In this document: piece after piece, positions 44,358 to 55,696 of the stretch
Layout: each line of letters begins with the position of its first letter
How positions within the stretch are numbered: the first letter of the stretch is position 1
From: Nemertoderma westbladi
Lineage: Eukaryota; Xenacoelomorpha; Nemertodermatida; Nemertodermatidae
Direction: 5' to 3'
Assembly (NCBI GenBank): GCA_032718475.1
Contig: JAUCBJ010007572.1
Span: 24,301-88,300, forward strand
DNA length: 64,000 bases
Position numbers and translations under genes: made by a program
Notes under the pieces: generated by a model
Told to the model about the DNA's origin: nothing
Databases searched by the model: none
Seen by the model: only the letters and a program-made list of their open reading frames with translations

Positions 44358-44634
44358 TCAGAAATTAGGGAAATCCGGAAATCTAGCTTTACCAGCGCGG
44401 GGAAGGTACATTTGCGGAGGTTTAATTTTTTTTTCTCGAAGTTTATTGAAATCCATATCATTGAAGAACTCATGAGCTCTTACGTCATTAAAATCTCCCA
44501 CATAGCCCAGTCTAAGGAACTCCGTTTTCTGTAAAAGTTTCAGTATGATATCTTTGGTTTCCCCTTTAGTGTCACTTGGAAGTAATCTCATATTCGGTTC
44601 CTCTTGTTTTATTGCCTCATATTCTTCATAATCC
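44358..44634 (-). CDS. AGC-type protein kinase, C-terminal segment
   Basis: Reads RTDYEEYEAIKQEEPNMRLL, then DIILKLLQKTEFLRLGYVGD, NDVRAHEFFNDMDFNKLREK and KIKPPQMYLP. This is the last part of an AGC kinase domain (PKA: LLQVDLTKRFG, HKWF, P-x-P) plus a short tail, stop TGA at 44358. It completes the kinase at 45279-46241 but is separated from it by ~705 bp bounded by inverted repeats. A join that keeps the frame is possible if the element is spliced out, with a weak donor GGG|GTTCAC and acceptor CATTAG|TAAG. Otherwise the gene is broken. Confidence 0.7.
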
Positions 44635-44644
44635 GTTCTACTTA

Positions 44645-45349
44645 CTAATGGGGTTCACGACTCAAATTCAAATCCAGATTAATGGCGTTTACAGAATTCA
44701 ATAAGATGCTAAAATAGCCGAGCTATTGGTGTTTTCAGTTTAACAATAATTATTCAAAATAAGAAAACGATCTGTGATTGGTCGTGACGTCACTATACGC
44801 CTCCGTATTCCATTTATATCAACATTCAGATACCTAATACTATCTTTGTATAAATTGGGGCAGTTTGTTACTGAAGGGACTGCTATATTAGTACTGTAGT
44901 ACAGGGGTACAGTGCAGCAGTCACCGGTACAAGCACTACAGCACTGTATACGTGCTTGTTTATACGGCGAACGGAGAGTAAACGGGACAACGGCAAGGCA
45001 CAAGGGGGAGCGAACAGGGATTCCCGGAACAACGGCAATGTGTATTAGTAGTATTAAAATCAGTACCAATTATCCATAAACCGGTACTTTAGATATTGTA
45101 TGTAATTTACATATAATTGCAATGTATAATCCTAATAAAAATATAATCTATAAAATAAACTGTCTTATGATATATATTTTAATGGATGTGCAACTTTAAC
45201 TTCTTCTTTCTTTTATCTGCGACGCAATCAAATATATCTGTAGCCGTAGCCTATAGACTTTCGTCTATTGGTTTGTTGTTACTGTAGTAATTCGTGTAAA
45301 GTCTGGTTAATTAATCTGGTTATGAATTTGAGTCGTGAACCCCATTTAG
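44645..45349. mobile_element. ~705 bp element with terminal inverted repeats inside the kinase gene
   Basis: Left end CTAATGGGGTTCACGACTCA and right end, as reverse complement, CTAAATGGGGTTCACGACTC; the match extends over ~40 bp (AAATTC...CCAGATTAAT). The interior has no transposase. The minus-strand kinase frame runs into the right repeat for ~25 codons before a stop, so the element interrupts coding sequence between DTNR and RTDYEEY. No clear target duplication could be fixed. Confidence 0.75.
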
Positions 45350-46241
45350 GTCTGTTAGTGTCTGGATTAATTTTATAAACATATCTAAACGGAGTTAATC
45401 CGCAGCGCATTTCGAATATAAAAATTCCGAAAGACCACCAATCCGTTGCAAATCCATAACTATCATCTTTAATCCTAGCTGGACAATAATATACTTTGGT
45501 ACCGCAAAGCGTTCTGGTACTTTTGGAGCTGCTCATGCCAGTTTTTGTGCAACCAAAATCGCCTAGCATTATGTGACCTTCTTCATCTAGAAAACAATTT
45601 TCGGCTTTTAAATCGCGATATATAATTCCATTTTCATGCAAAAATCCAAGAGCGCAAGCTATTTCCGCAGCATAGAACTGGGTTCGTATCTCGTCCAGAT
45701 AATGACGTGTCAATCTATAACACAGATCAATTTGATCAAACAAATCGCCTCCTTCAGCTAGTCTAAGTAGCAAAAAATAGTGTCTAGGATCCTGGAACGA
45801 TTCATGCAGTTGCACAATAAATGGACACTGGTGAACCAATGCTAACGCCTTTATCTCATCTTCAAAATATCTCTTGTTGTCTTCAATTAGTTGATCCATA
45901 CGAACATTACGTACATTGATTTGAGGATTACGTTTAAGAAATTCTGAAATAGTGGGATTTTTAGAAATTATCTTTAAAGCATATAATTTATTAGTTATTT
46001 TGTGGCGGACTTTATAAACTTCTGATGTGGCTCCCGTGCCGAGAGATTTAATTTCCTCGAAGGGTTCAGGCACTGAAGTTTCATCTTCTCGGAGTGGCTC
46101 CACCTTTATTACACTACTTTGTACTTCTACTTGTTGCGGTTCTTCTAATATCGGCTCAGGTGATATAGTGTTTCTTAATGTTGTAAGCAAACGTTGTGTT
46201 CGATTCCGTATGGCGCCCCATAATTCTGCAATCCTACTCAT
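45279..46241 (-). CDS. AGC-type serine/threonine kinase, N-terminal segment
   Basis: The start is the ATG at 46241 (MSRIAELWGAIRNRTQ). The kinase domain begins at about residue 61: glycine loop LGTGATSEV (68-75), Lys90 (YALKII), helix C Glu about 127-129, YRDLKAEN with Asp210 and Asn215, and DFG at 228-230. The activation segment is TRTLCGT. Asp267 lies in ATDWWSFG. The pattern resembles PKA/RSK-type AGC kinases. It is odd in that CPAR (253-256) replaces the APE motif, losing the structural Glu, and that residues ~94-125 add an insertion before helix C. The last ~23 residues (after NR297) are encoded by the inserted element, and the authentic continuation lies at 44358-44634. The catalytic residues are intact, so activity is plausible if splicing restores the frame. 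Confidence 0.82.
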   Translation of the reverse strand: MSRIAELWGAIRNRTQRLLTTLRNTISPEPILEEPQQVEVQSSVIKVEPLREDETSVPEPFEEIKSLGTGATSEVYKVRHKITNKLYALKIISKNPTISEFLKRNPQINVRNVRMDQLIEDNKRYFEDEIKALALVHQCPFIVQLHESFQDPRHYFLLLRLAEGGDLFDQIDLCYRLTRHYLDEIRTQFYAAEIACALGFLHENGIIYRDLKAENCFLDEEGHIMLGDFGCTKTGMSSSKSTRTLCGTKVYYCPARIKDDSYGFATDWWSFGIFIFEMRCGLTPFRYVYKINPDTNRPKWGSRLKFITRLINQTLHELLQ

Positions 46242-46537
46242 TGTGCAGAAGTAAAGCCCACTAAAAGCTCCGGTTATATCGCCATCAACATCTGTCTGAA
46301 GATCTGAAAACTAATTAAGAATTCTATTTACATTTCCATATAAATTTTCTCAATATAATTGTTATTACATTTATTGTTACATTCTACATACATTAACTAT
46401 GATTGGGTAAGATTGGATTGCTTCATAAAGAAAGCAGTTCTGTTCAATAATGTGGTAGATTATTGATTTGAGCCAATGTTGTAGTTTCTGAGAATGACGC
46501 ACATTCTTTGAAGTTGATCAAAGAGCTTCACAGAAGG
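46242..46537. other. 5' flank of the kinase gene
   Basis: AT-rich; the promoter and any 5' UTR should be here. No specific signal assigned. Confidence 0.4.
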
Positions 46538-46785
46538 GTGAATACAAAACAAAGACCAAAGACCCAAGACTTTACTCGCAGTTCTGTAAAAAACAAAGAG
46601 GTAATGTCGATGTATAGGCCCCAAAGAGCGTTATGTCCCATTGCCATTTAAAAGAGCAGGTTAGTAAAGGAGCAGGTTACAGAGGGGTGTTGGGGGAACC
46701 AAAAGAATAAAAGAAAGTTAACACATGTTATAAGATTATGCATGTCTTTATTATTTGGGTTTTTGTTTTGTACTCACCCACCCAG
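46538..46785. mobile_element. MITE with GTGAATACAAAACAAAGACC ends, short copy
   Basis: The left end is GTGAATACAAAACAAAGACC, AAAGACCCAAGAC; the right end is the inverse (TTTGGGTTTTTGTTTTGTACTCAC). Inside, AGGAGCAGGTTACAGAGGGG and GTTGGGGGAACCAAAAGAA form the family's central block. A longer copy lies at 53862-54325. Confidence 0.75.
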
Positions 46786-47437
46786 AGAGTCATAACTTGG
46801 GGACCCTAAGAATTGATTCTGGTTTTGACATGATATTTTGATTCAAAAATTATGATTGATATATTAGTCCAGTAGATCTAGCAATAAAGAGTGGGTAACC
46901 TAAAACTAAATCGCAATTCATCCCAACCAAATTTTTTATTCTACATTATCTTGCTAATATCACCAAAAATGTCTATAAAAATAAATTAGGCGGATCATTT
47001 TCAAAACCATGTTTCTTTCCTTAGCAACAGGGGATTTTACTTAGAAACAAGGGGTCAATAGGTAGGATTTTCCCCAAATTTGGTACAGACAATCCTTAGT
47101 CCACAGTGACTAAGGATAGTTGACTTCATAGATAGTTACCATTTAGTTTTCAGAGCAACGGAAATTTGTCTAATAATTTAACCATTTTTAATATCAATTT
47201 TTCTGGTACAATATAGGAAGCTTATTTACACAACCTCTCTACTAAACGGGTGGATGTAACCTCGCCTATCGAATTTATCGACCTCAAAAACCTTTATCCC
47301 CAAAAATTTATTGGTTATATTTTAAACTATTGTGGTTTTAAATTAAAACAAATGATTAAATTACACCTAAAATCAATATAGCAAGCCCAATTAATTATGT
47401 GAAAAATCTTCGCTAACATTTAATGGAAATTATGAAA
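46786..47437. other. Gene-free stretch
   Basis: AT-rich, no feature supported on either strand. Confidence 0.4.
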
Positions 47438-48150
47438 TTTTTGATATGGGAGAGTTCTATAAATTTTCATTTGCTGCAAATTGGTCAATGGACGTAATTG
47501 AAGCATCCTCGTTAAGTAAGATACAAAATTTTATGGTAGCAGGTGTTTTAGGTAGGTTTAGCTAGTAATTTCGACACTGGTTCCGATATCCCACTTCCCT
47601 CTATAAATATTTTGTAGTAGCTAGTTCTTTTTACTATTTGTATAGAAAATGTTCCAGAACATATTAGCTATTAATTAAAAAAAAATTATGTTCTAGTACA
47701 AATATTTGTTGTTCTAGAACATGTTTTAGAAAAAAAAATCTGGATTCTATTTAAAACGCATGGAATCGTTCTAAAACGTGTTTTAAATCCAAAAAAAAAA
47801 ATTGTGAAAAAATATTGTGAAAAAAATTTTTTGAAAAAAAAAATTTTGAATTTTTATTTTATTGAATTTAAACACGTTTTAGAACGATTCCATGCGTTTT
47901 AAATAGAATCCAGATTTTTTTCTAAAAAATGAGCTAACATCTTCTGGAACATTTTCTATACAAATAGTAACAAGAACTAGCTACTACAAAATATTTATAG
48001 AGGGAAGTGGGATGTCGGAATCAGTGTTGAAATTACTAGCTAAACCTACCTAGAACACTAGCTACCATAAAATTTAGTATCTTACTTAACGAGGATGCTT
48101 CAATTACGTCAATTGACCAAATTTATAGAACTCTCCCCATATCAAAATAT
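47438..48150. mobile_element. Long foldback element, ~345 bp arms
   Basis: The left arm from ~47438 (TTTTGATATGGGAGAGTTCT) pairs with the right arm ending ~48150. The inner ends are CGTTCTAAAACGTG at 47768 and its complement at ~47875, leaving an A/T-rich spacer of ~75 bp. Arms match at most positions, with small gaps. They contain several GTTCTAGAACA words. A half-length relative lies at 48610-48940. No coding sequence. Confidence 0.85.
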
Positions 48151-48609
48151 ATAATTGTTGTAAAAAAAATCTTGCCCCCAGTCACCGCCACCAGTTAACT
48201 CGATGGCATGCCTTGTATATACTGTAGTACACCTTGGTGACAGGTCAGTGTAAATTTTATTAATTACCCATTGAATTGTAGCATATTGTGCAATTAATTA
48301 AATTATTCTGGAACGTCACTAATTTGCTACTTACTCTTCCCTACTGTTACTTTTTTTTGGCTTGTGTTATGCAAATTTATGTAGAGAACTTCGGCATTAC
48401 TATGGTATGTATAAGCAAAAATTGAAAATTTTAATATGACATTTTCTGTACTTATCTTTTGTTGTTCTAGAAGAAAAATATTTGTTCTAGAACATTTTTT
48501 TTTACAAAACTATAGCTAATATGACACAACATTAAAAAAAAAGCATAGCAAAAACTAGCAACTACAAAAAAAATTCCGGTCATGGGTACACATACTATAG
48601 TATGTAGTA
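48151..48609. other. Gene-free stretch with scattered TTCTAGAACA words
   Basis: AT-rich; motif copies near 48461-48496. Nothing else recognised. Confidence 0.4.
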
Positions 48610-48940
48610 GTGTCTTTCATTTTTATACACGTTGTAAAACGATTCCATACGTTTTAAATAGAATCCAAATTTTTTCTAAAAAATGTTCTAGAACAAAAAA
48701 TATTTGTTCCAGAACATAATATTTTTAAAAAAGAATAGTTGACATGTTCTGCAACATTTTCTATACAAATAGAAATAAGAACTAGCTACTACAATATATT
48801 ACAATTGCTAATAATATATACTACAATTGTAGCTACTACAATATATTTATAGAGGGAAGTAGGATATCGGAACCAGTGTCGAAATTACTATCTAAACCTA
48901 CCTAAAACACTAGCTACACCATAAAATTTAGAACAATAAT
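48610..48940. mobile_element. Partial copy of the 47438-48150 foldback family
   Basis: Matches the right arm of that element: ACGATTCCATACGTTTTAAA, AACATTTTCTATACAAATAG, ACTAGCTACTACAA, TTTATAGAGGGAAGTAGGAT. It carries an extra ~40 bp palindromic patch around 48815. Confidence 0.8.
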
Positions 48941-49479
48941 TTTTCTTGTCCGTTGAAATCACTCATTCTGTCTTCTGATTTTGACTTTTTATGATATAGT
49001 TACATGCACGGAAACAATTATTAATGAAAAAGTAATGCCGAGAACTTCAATATGTTCCGCAAAATAATTTTTATATACACCATCTCCCGTAATACAACAA
49101 CCATTTTCAGGGGGTCGGAGCCCCCCCCCCCCCCCTAATTTTTTCAAATTTCAATCATATGCTAAGAAATTTGGCATGATGATAGATCGACACCTTTCCT
49201 TACTGCTGGCCTGGCCGGATTTTTCAACTTCTCAGTTATTCCATACAACTAACAAGCCCTTAAAAAATGTCCATTATAGTTTAACCACCTCTGTAGACTT
49301 TATTTATCGTCTTTGGAATGTAAACTGGATATTTATAAATCGATATAATTCTAATGTTTTTTGTCTTTATTCTAGAATATTAATTAGAAGACCGTTATGA
49401 CTTCTTACTGTAAAAGTATTCATCACTATCTATCTACACAAAAGTATTCATCACTATCTATCTACACCATGTCCCAGAA
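48941..49479. other. Gene-free stretch with a poly-C tract
   Basis: Holds a poly-C run near 49122 and a short direct repeat AAAGTATTCATCACTATCTA (near 49406 and 49441). No gene supported. Confidence 0.4.
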
Positions 49480-50340
49480 TATCGTGTCATAATTCAGTGA
49501 CACGCCCCCCCCCCCCCCCCCCCTAATTTTTTTACAAATCGTAATGAAATTCCATGAAATTTGAAACAGAGATAGTTTCACCTCCCGACCACTGACTGGG
49601 TGAGTCAGAATTTTTATTTTTGCTGTCAATCTTTAGCTACAAGCGTTTAAAAAAAGTGTCTCCAGCGATATTACAGTTCCAGTTACTTTACAAGTGAACA
49701 GTGACAAAAACTGTTCCAGTTACAATGCAGTTATTCTTCAACCTTATACTGATTTGTTGGTACTGATAGAAAGCTGGCCATGCAAGGATTCCAAATATGT
49801 AACACAATTTGAATTTCGTTGAAAAATAGCGGAGATATGGGCGTTTAAATTTTGCATGGTTATGCACCTAAATGTTCCCATAAATTCATCATAATCTGGA
49901 ATATTTTGTTTATCCAAATACGTAGCTGGACAACAATGCATTACATCTTTAATCCATCTACATCTTCACTCCTACTACATCTTTAAATTATTATGTAGCT
50001 ATTCATGCATTTAAAAAATGTTCCAGAATATGGTTTATTTATTAATAGAATAAAATAGCCTCGCCCCGGTGCATAACCATGCAATATTTGAACGCTCTTA
50101 TCTCAGCTATTTTTCAACAAAATTCAAATTGTGTTACATATTTGGAATCCTTGCATGACCAGCTTTCCCATTGCTATAAGATAGAAGAATAACTGCGGTG
50201 TAACTGGTTTATTATCGTTGGAAACACTTTTTTAAAACGCTTGTAGCTAAAGATTGAAAGCAAAAATAAAAATTCTGGCTCACCCAGTCAGTGGTCGGGA
50301 GGTGAAACTATCTCTCTTTCAAATAGTTTCAAATATGTAT
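49480..50340. mobile_element. Foldback element with long inverted arms, copy 1
   Basis: The left side starts CGTGTCATAATTCAGTGACA with poly-C, then GAAATTTGAAACAGAGATAG and CCACTGACTGGGTGAGTCAG. The right side repeats these in reverse order and complement near 50230-50330. Arms of ~400 bp run inward through TTCCAAATATGTAACACAAT to a centre near 49950. The arms are diverged by several percent with gaps. No protein is encoded. Confidence 0.8.
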
Positions 50341-51960
50341 TTATATTGTATATCGGGTGAACTCCTCCGAAGCTATAGCTCGTCCGTCAATGAAAGTTTG
50401 TAAAAGCTTCTGTGGGATGTAACTGGCCCTTCGCCCCGCAACCCAGTTTTTCCCCCATACGCTAAAATACTCTGAAACCTACTGTAAAGGTTTTTCTGGG
50501 ATATGACTGATTTGTTTTCTTTGCTAACCAGTTCCCCCCTCCAAGGCGTTGGAATCCTTTAGGAGGGATCTGAGCTGTTCGATTGGCCAGCCGGCTTGGG
50601 AAGGTTGCCCTAGTTACCCATAGCCCTGCGTTGAGTTAGTTCTGATTTCGACCAATCCCGAGCTACTGAACTGAAATTATCCTGTCTCACTGCTGATTAC
50701 ATGTGTTGAACGGGATTCTTGGAAAATAAGAGAGCTAAAGTCACGGGACTTTGTTATGATTTTGAGACTTTATTATCAGAGTTTTAAGACCGTTTTGAGA
50801 TAGCGAAATGTTTTCTGCCTTTTTATAAGAACATTAGTAGGCTAAATTATAGAAAGCATAGCTATTATCTCGACTTCCCAATTCAATCAAACGAACGGTT
50901 CAATTCGCTATTAACGATTCAATGCAATCTAATTATATCTTAACCTACCGTCATACTGCTTTTACTGTTTGTAATTTTGTATCAGTATAATTGGATGTTA
51001 TTAGTTGAAGAATATCAATAATCAACCCGCATTTTCCCAATATCCTTGATACACTACAGGTTAGAGAGAAGGGTTATGTACAACCATTGCGACTTTATTA
51101 TTGTGTTTGTAGTGAATCTAATGTTGTTTGACAGACACTACCTGAGTCCAGTGCATGTCTCTTTATACCTGATCAAAGTCAGTAACTGTCGGCATATCAG
51201 TGAGCAGTGTTGTGCGTTACCGGTAGCGTGCGTGATTGTAAAGTGATTTGGATCTGATAATAAAGCATTCCTAAAGAATGCGCCCTATGCTTGAAATTTA
51301 AGCCATATCGTTGTGTGTAATATCAGTCATAACTCTGTTTACATAGGTAGAGCGCCACGTCCTAAAAGGAACTGCTAATATTTCCCGAAAGTGAATAATA
51401 TTTGTAGAGATTATATATTAGTAATCAATCGAATAATACAGTAGGCTTGACCGCAAATAAATTTAAGCCCACGAATCCAGTCTCCCGGTGTTATAAACGG
51501 GTCATTTGGACGCGCATGGACTGGCTTCGGCTAATGTTTTTGGTTTGTTTTGTATTAAATCTTATCATCTTAAAAAAGGCAGATTATCAATAAAGACATA
51601 TAAATTTCGGCAGGTTAAACTGCTGAAGGTCTATAAAAGCGCGTACAAAGTTATATCAGTTCAACATCAGGATGTGGAAAAAGTTTCGAAAAACTTTATT
51701 AAAGTGTCTTTTTTTATTTCGAAAAATAGCCTCATAATAGGAAAATTGCCATAGACTCAATGATAGAAACACCAGCTGCTGCTGCCCATGAGGGCATAGT
51801 AAGTTACTACTATTTATTGAATGGATAGGCTCAAACTGCAGAGAAGTATATTACTTACTAAATTTATTACTCCCTCACTTTATCTCAGACAGTAATCAAA
51901 CATCAACTGTTAGTTTTGTAATGTATTACAGTATCCCTCCAGCTGAAGGTAGATTGGGCA
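50341..51960. other. Gene-free stretch
   Basis: Short frames only (the longest ~80 codons), without domain content. No repeat or RNA gene recognised. Confidence 0.45.
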
Positions 51961-51999
51961 CAGCCCCCCCCCCCAAAATTTTTAAAATAGCTAGTTTTT

Positions 52000-52250
52000 A
52001 TTACTTAAAAAAAAATATTCTAGAACATATTGTCTATTCATTTTTTTTGTTAATATTGTTCTAGAACAAATAATTGTTGTTTAGAACAAACTTAATTAAA
52101 TAGATTTTTTGTTATGAAATTTAGTTTTTCTTACATTTTTATAAATGTTCTTGAACATATCGTCTATTTATTTTTGTTAAAAGTAATGTTCTAGAGCAAA
52201 TAATTTTTGTTCTAGAACATTTTAAAAATTTGTTTTTTTGTGGTGTTTTT
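52000..52250. repeat. Cluster of TGTTCTAGAACA-type palindromes
   Basis: At least five near-copies (TTCTAGAACATA, GTTCTAGAACAAAT, GTTCTTGAACATAT, GTTCTAGAGCAAAT, GTTCTAGAACATTT) in ~200 bp, arranged as two similar ~115 bp halves with TCTATT(C/T)ATTTTT in each. Confidence 0.75.
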
Positions 52251-52369
52251 TATAAAAAGTTACTAAATTGTTAAAATTAAGACGTCTAGCAGATGTGCTT
52301 AGGTACCCAACTACACTACGTTTGGCTATGGACGGTTTTCTTATAGATACCAATAATGTATAAAATAGC

Positions 52370-53097
52370 TGAGAAGTGAGCGATAAAATGTTTCATGACA
52401 TGCTATTTTATTCTATTTATTAAATACATCATATTCTGGAACATTTTGTTAATGTATGAATAGAGCTACAGTACGTAATAGTATGATTAAAGATGTAATC
52501 CATTGTTGCCCAGCTACGTATTTGGATAAACAAAATTTTCCAGAATATGATGCATTTATGGCATAGAATAAAATAGCCTAGTGTAGATACATAACCATGC
52601 AACATTTGGACACCAATTTGTCAACGAAATTCAGATTGTGTTACATATTTGGAATCCTACTGTATTATATACTATACGTTTGAAGAATAACTGCGCGGTG
52701 TAAATGGTGCAATATAGACGGAAACACCTTTTTCAAACACTTGTATTGCTAAATATTGAAATCAAAAATAAAAATTCTGGCTGACCCAGTAAGTGGTCAG
52801 GAAGGGAAACTATCTCTGTTTCAAATTTCATACAATCTTATTAGAAAAATTCGGAGGGGGGGGGGGGGGGGGTGTCACTGAATTACGACACTATAATATA
52901 GTGTCGTAATTCAGTGACACCCCCCCCCCCCCCCCTCCGAATTTTTCTAATAAGATTGTATGAAATTTGAAACAGAGATAGTTTCCCTTCCTGACCACTT
53001 ACTGGGTCAGCCAGAATTTTTATTTTTGATTTCAATATTTAGCAATACAAGTGTTTGAAAAAGGTGTTTCCGTCTATATTGCACCATTTACACCGCG
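52370..53097. mobile_element. Foldback element copy 2, ending in a ~404 bp near-perfect palindrome
   Basis: 52694-53097 is a palindrome centred at 52896 (CACTATAATATAGTG). Its ~202 bp arms differ only by 17 G versus 16 C in the homopolymer, so far as I can align them. The left part, 52370-52690, continues the family sequence seen in 49800-50150 (TTGGATAAACAAAATTTTCC, AACCATGCAACATTTGGA). Two copies meeting head to head, or a foldback copy event, would explain it. Confidence 0.85.
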
Positions 53098-53861
53098 GAC
53101 ATGTGGACTGTGTCTGGGACATGTGTATACAGTTGTTCCAAACTTTTGGCATAACAGCATTTAATTGGATACACTGCTGGCCTACCACATTATTGGTACA
53201 TAGTAAAATATAACTATATAACTATCTCCCCTTTATTAAAAGTTTGGTACTGTGTGTTATAGCAGGTAACCCCCCCGCCCCAAAAAAAAAAATTTCTATT
53301 AGCTAGTTTTTTTACTATTAATTTTTTAGAAATATTCTAGAACATGTTAGCTAATTTAAAAAGATGTAAAAATTTTGCTAGAAAAATATTTTAATTTCTA
53401 GAACATTTTTTTATAAATAATAAAAATTTTATGTTCTATTTTTCTTATTAATAAATGTTCTAGTACATCATAGCTATTCAAAACTAGAAAAAATGTTCTA
53501 TAACAAGTATTTTTTTTTTTTTTTTTAGAATTCTAACTTAAATTGTAGCTGGCAAGCTGGAGTAGGGAATAAATTATATTGAAGCTAGTTGTTTTTTAAT
53601 AGCCAGGTTTAACGTCTAATTAAGTCCAGAACAGTTTGTTACAGTACTTTGTGTAGAAGTTTCTTTCTTACTGTAGTTATAAGCTTCCTAGCTATAATCT
53701 ACTTAGCTTTAATTAATTAAAGTAAATACCAGGCCACTTTAATTTGTAGAACTTATAAGAATCTAGAAATTAGCTAGAAATTAAGATTTTGGAGTACTAC
53801 TGTAAAACATAAGGGTACTAGAAAATAAGGTTTTCTCATGACTACGGGCGCTTTCACTGGG
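53098..53861. other. Gene-free stretch with more TTCTAGAACA words
   Basis: AT-rich; motif-like words near 53335, 53396, 53455 and 53498. No gene. Confidence 0.4.
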
Positions 53862-54325
53862 TGAATACAAAACAAAGACCAAAGACACAAGACCCAAATA
53901 ATAAATACCTGTTCAAAACACATGTGTTAACTTTCGTTTATTGTTTTGGTTTCCCCAACGCGCCTCTGTAACCTGCTCCTGTATATGGCAATGGGACCTA
54001 CCGCTCTAAGGCAATGGGATCTATCGCTGTTCGGGACCTATCGCTCTTTGGGACCTAGCGCGCTTCGGGATCTAATGCTCTTTGGGACCTAGCGCGCTTC
54101 GGGATCTAACGCTCTTTGGGACCTAACACAACTTTTACCTCTTTGTTTTGTACAGGTCACAAAGAGTGTTAGGTCCCATTGCCATTTAAAGGAGCATGTT
54201 AGTAAAGGAGTTGGATACAGATGCGTGTTGGGGGAACCAAAACAATAAACGATTGTTAACACATGTTACAATATTATGCAGGTCTTTATAATTTGGATCT
54301 TTGGTCTTTGTTTTGTAGTCACTCC
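53862..54325. mobile_element. MITE with GTGAATACAAAACAAAGACC ends, long copy
   Basis: Terminal inverted repeats extend ~160 bp: GTGAATACAAAACAAAGACC, ACATGTGTTAAC, GTTTATTGTTTTGGTTTCCC and AACCTGCTCC on the left, with their complements on the right. Between them is a short tandem of GGGACCTAGCGCGCTTCGGG and GATCTAACGCTCTTT units. It shares its central block with the poly-C MITE family. Confidence 0.85.
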
Positions 54326-55690
54326 GCTTTCACTAAACATTTACGGTAAAAATGACGAACAGAGTGTAGCTGAACGGTGACGTGTATGCAGTCAACACAA
54401 CTCATGCGTTGAGCATATTTGGTGATATCCTGATGATCTACGACAGTTTGATTGATTAGCGACGGTTTTGCCTAATGCTGCTCTGGAATGGAATGAAATT
54501 TGATTTTACAAGAATTTGGGTTATTAAAAACGAAAATCGAAGCAGCTTGAATAATTTTTCCCTACTGTAGAGGCATTCTTACATGCGCAGCAGTAATAAT
54601 TTTGGTGCTGTAATATTACCACCCCAGTACATGTTTTCGAAAATTTTTTTTTTCGGTCGGATCCACACTAGTGATACCTACGTACAAACAAAAAAATCAG
54701 ACGTTTTCGTTAATATTTGTAGATTTTAGAGGGAGGGGTCAATATGACCCCCCCGGTATTTGTACAGCATTTTATAGCCCGGTACTAATAGGGTTAAGCA
54801 GAAAATAGCGGCTAGAAATTAACCCACAAATTAATATATATTTTGGAGGACTAGAAATGAGGTTAATTTGTTTATTTTCTAGATTCAACAAATTAAATGG
54901 CCTTAACTATCGGAAAACATTGAAATTTTACAATATTCTATGAAATAAAATTTCCGTTTCATCTAATGCAACTTCATTAATAAAAAACAATTTTTTAAGC
55001 TTTTATAAAATTCGTCCTAGAACAAAATATATTTGTTCTAGAACCTTTTTCTATGCTAAATAATAGCTATCATGTTCAAGAAAACCTCCAAAAAAGATAA
55101 ATAATCTAGGTAGGTATAATAAAACTTATTCTTAAATTGTGAAAGAGCATCGACGTAGAAAAGGTTTGCAAGTAATTTGAGCAAAATCCATTCACACACT
55201 GAGACGATATTGCAACTTTAGTGTCTGCAAGGCGAACTACAAAACGGAACTCAATATCCAATATTGGTTTATGTGGTTAAGCGGCTCTTTAGAATTTGAA
55301 TCGCAGCAACTATGGAAGCAATATTGTAAAATAATACAGATCAATTTATTTTGTAACACTAAGTACTGTACATAGTACTGTATATCGCTATGTTATATTA
55401 AATAATTTAGCACAAAAAGTACCAATTTTAGAATAAAATTACGTATTACATGGGAAAAAAAACGTAGAACATATTTTTTTAAATTTTCTCTCGACCCTTT
55501 ATTAACCTCGCTGAAGCTCGGTAAATAAAATGCCTCGAGAATAATGAAAAAAAGTTCTACTTTTTTTCCCATGTAATAAATAATTATTTATCATCATTTT
55601 ACTGTGCGTTCTATATGTTAAACATCGTTTTTACAAATATACATCTTTATATTCATTATTGACCGGTTGTTTTGTTGTTTTTCCTGTTGT
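54326..55690. other. Gene-free stretch
   Basis: AT-rich; an inverted pair TTTTTTTCCCATGTAATA near 55562 and its complement near 55445 flank ~100 bp. A TTCTAGAAC word lies near 55035. No gene supported. Confidence 0.45.
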
Positions 55691-55696
55691 TTTAAC

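Noticed and set aside
44740-45069. 109 aa minus-strand frame inside the kinase insertion, with a hydrophobic start and several Cys
   Set aside because: No recognisable domain, lies entirely inside the non-coding inverted-repeat element, and has no supporting splice or start context.
51506-51754. 82 aa + strand frame with Lys-rich sequence
   Set aside because: No domain, no codon bias, flanks AT-rich and without splice-supported neighbours.
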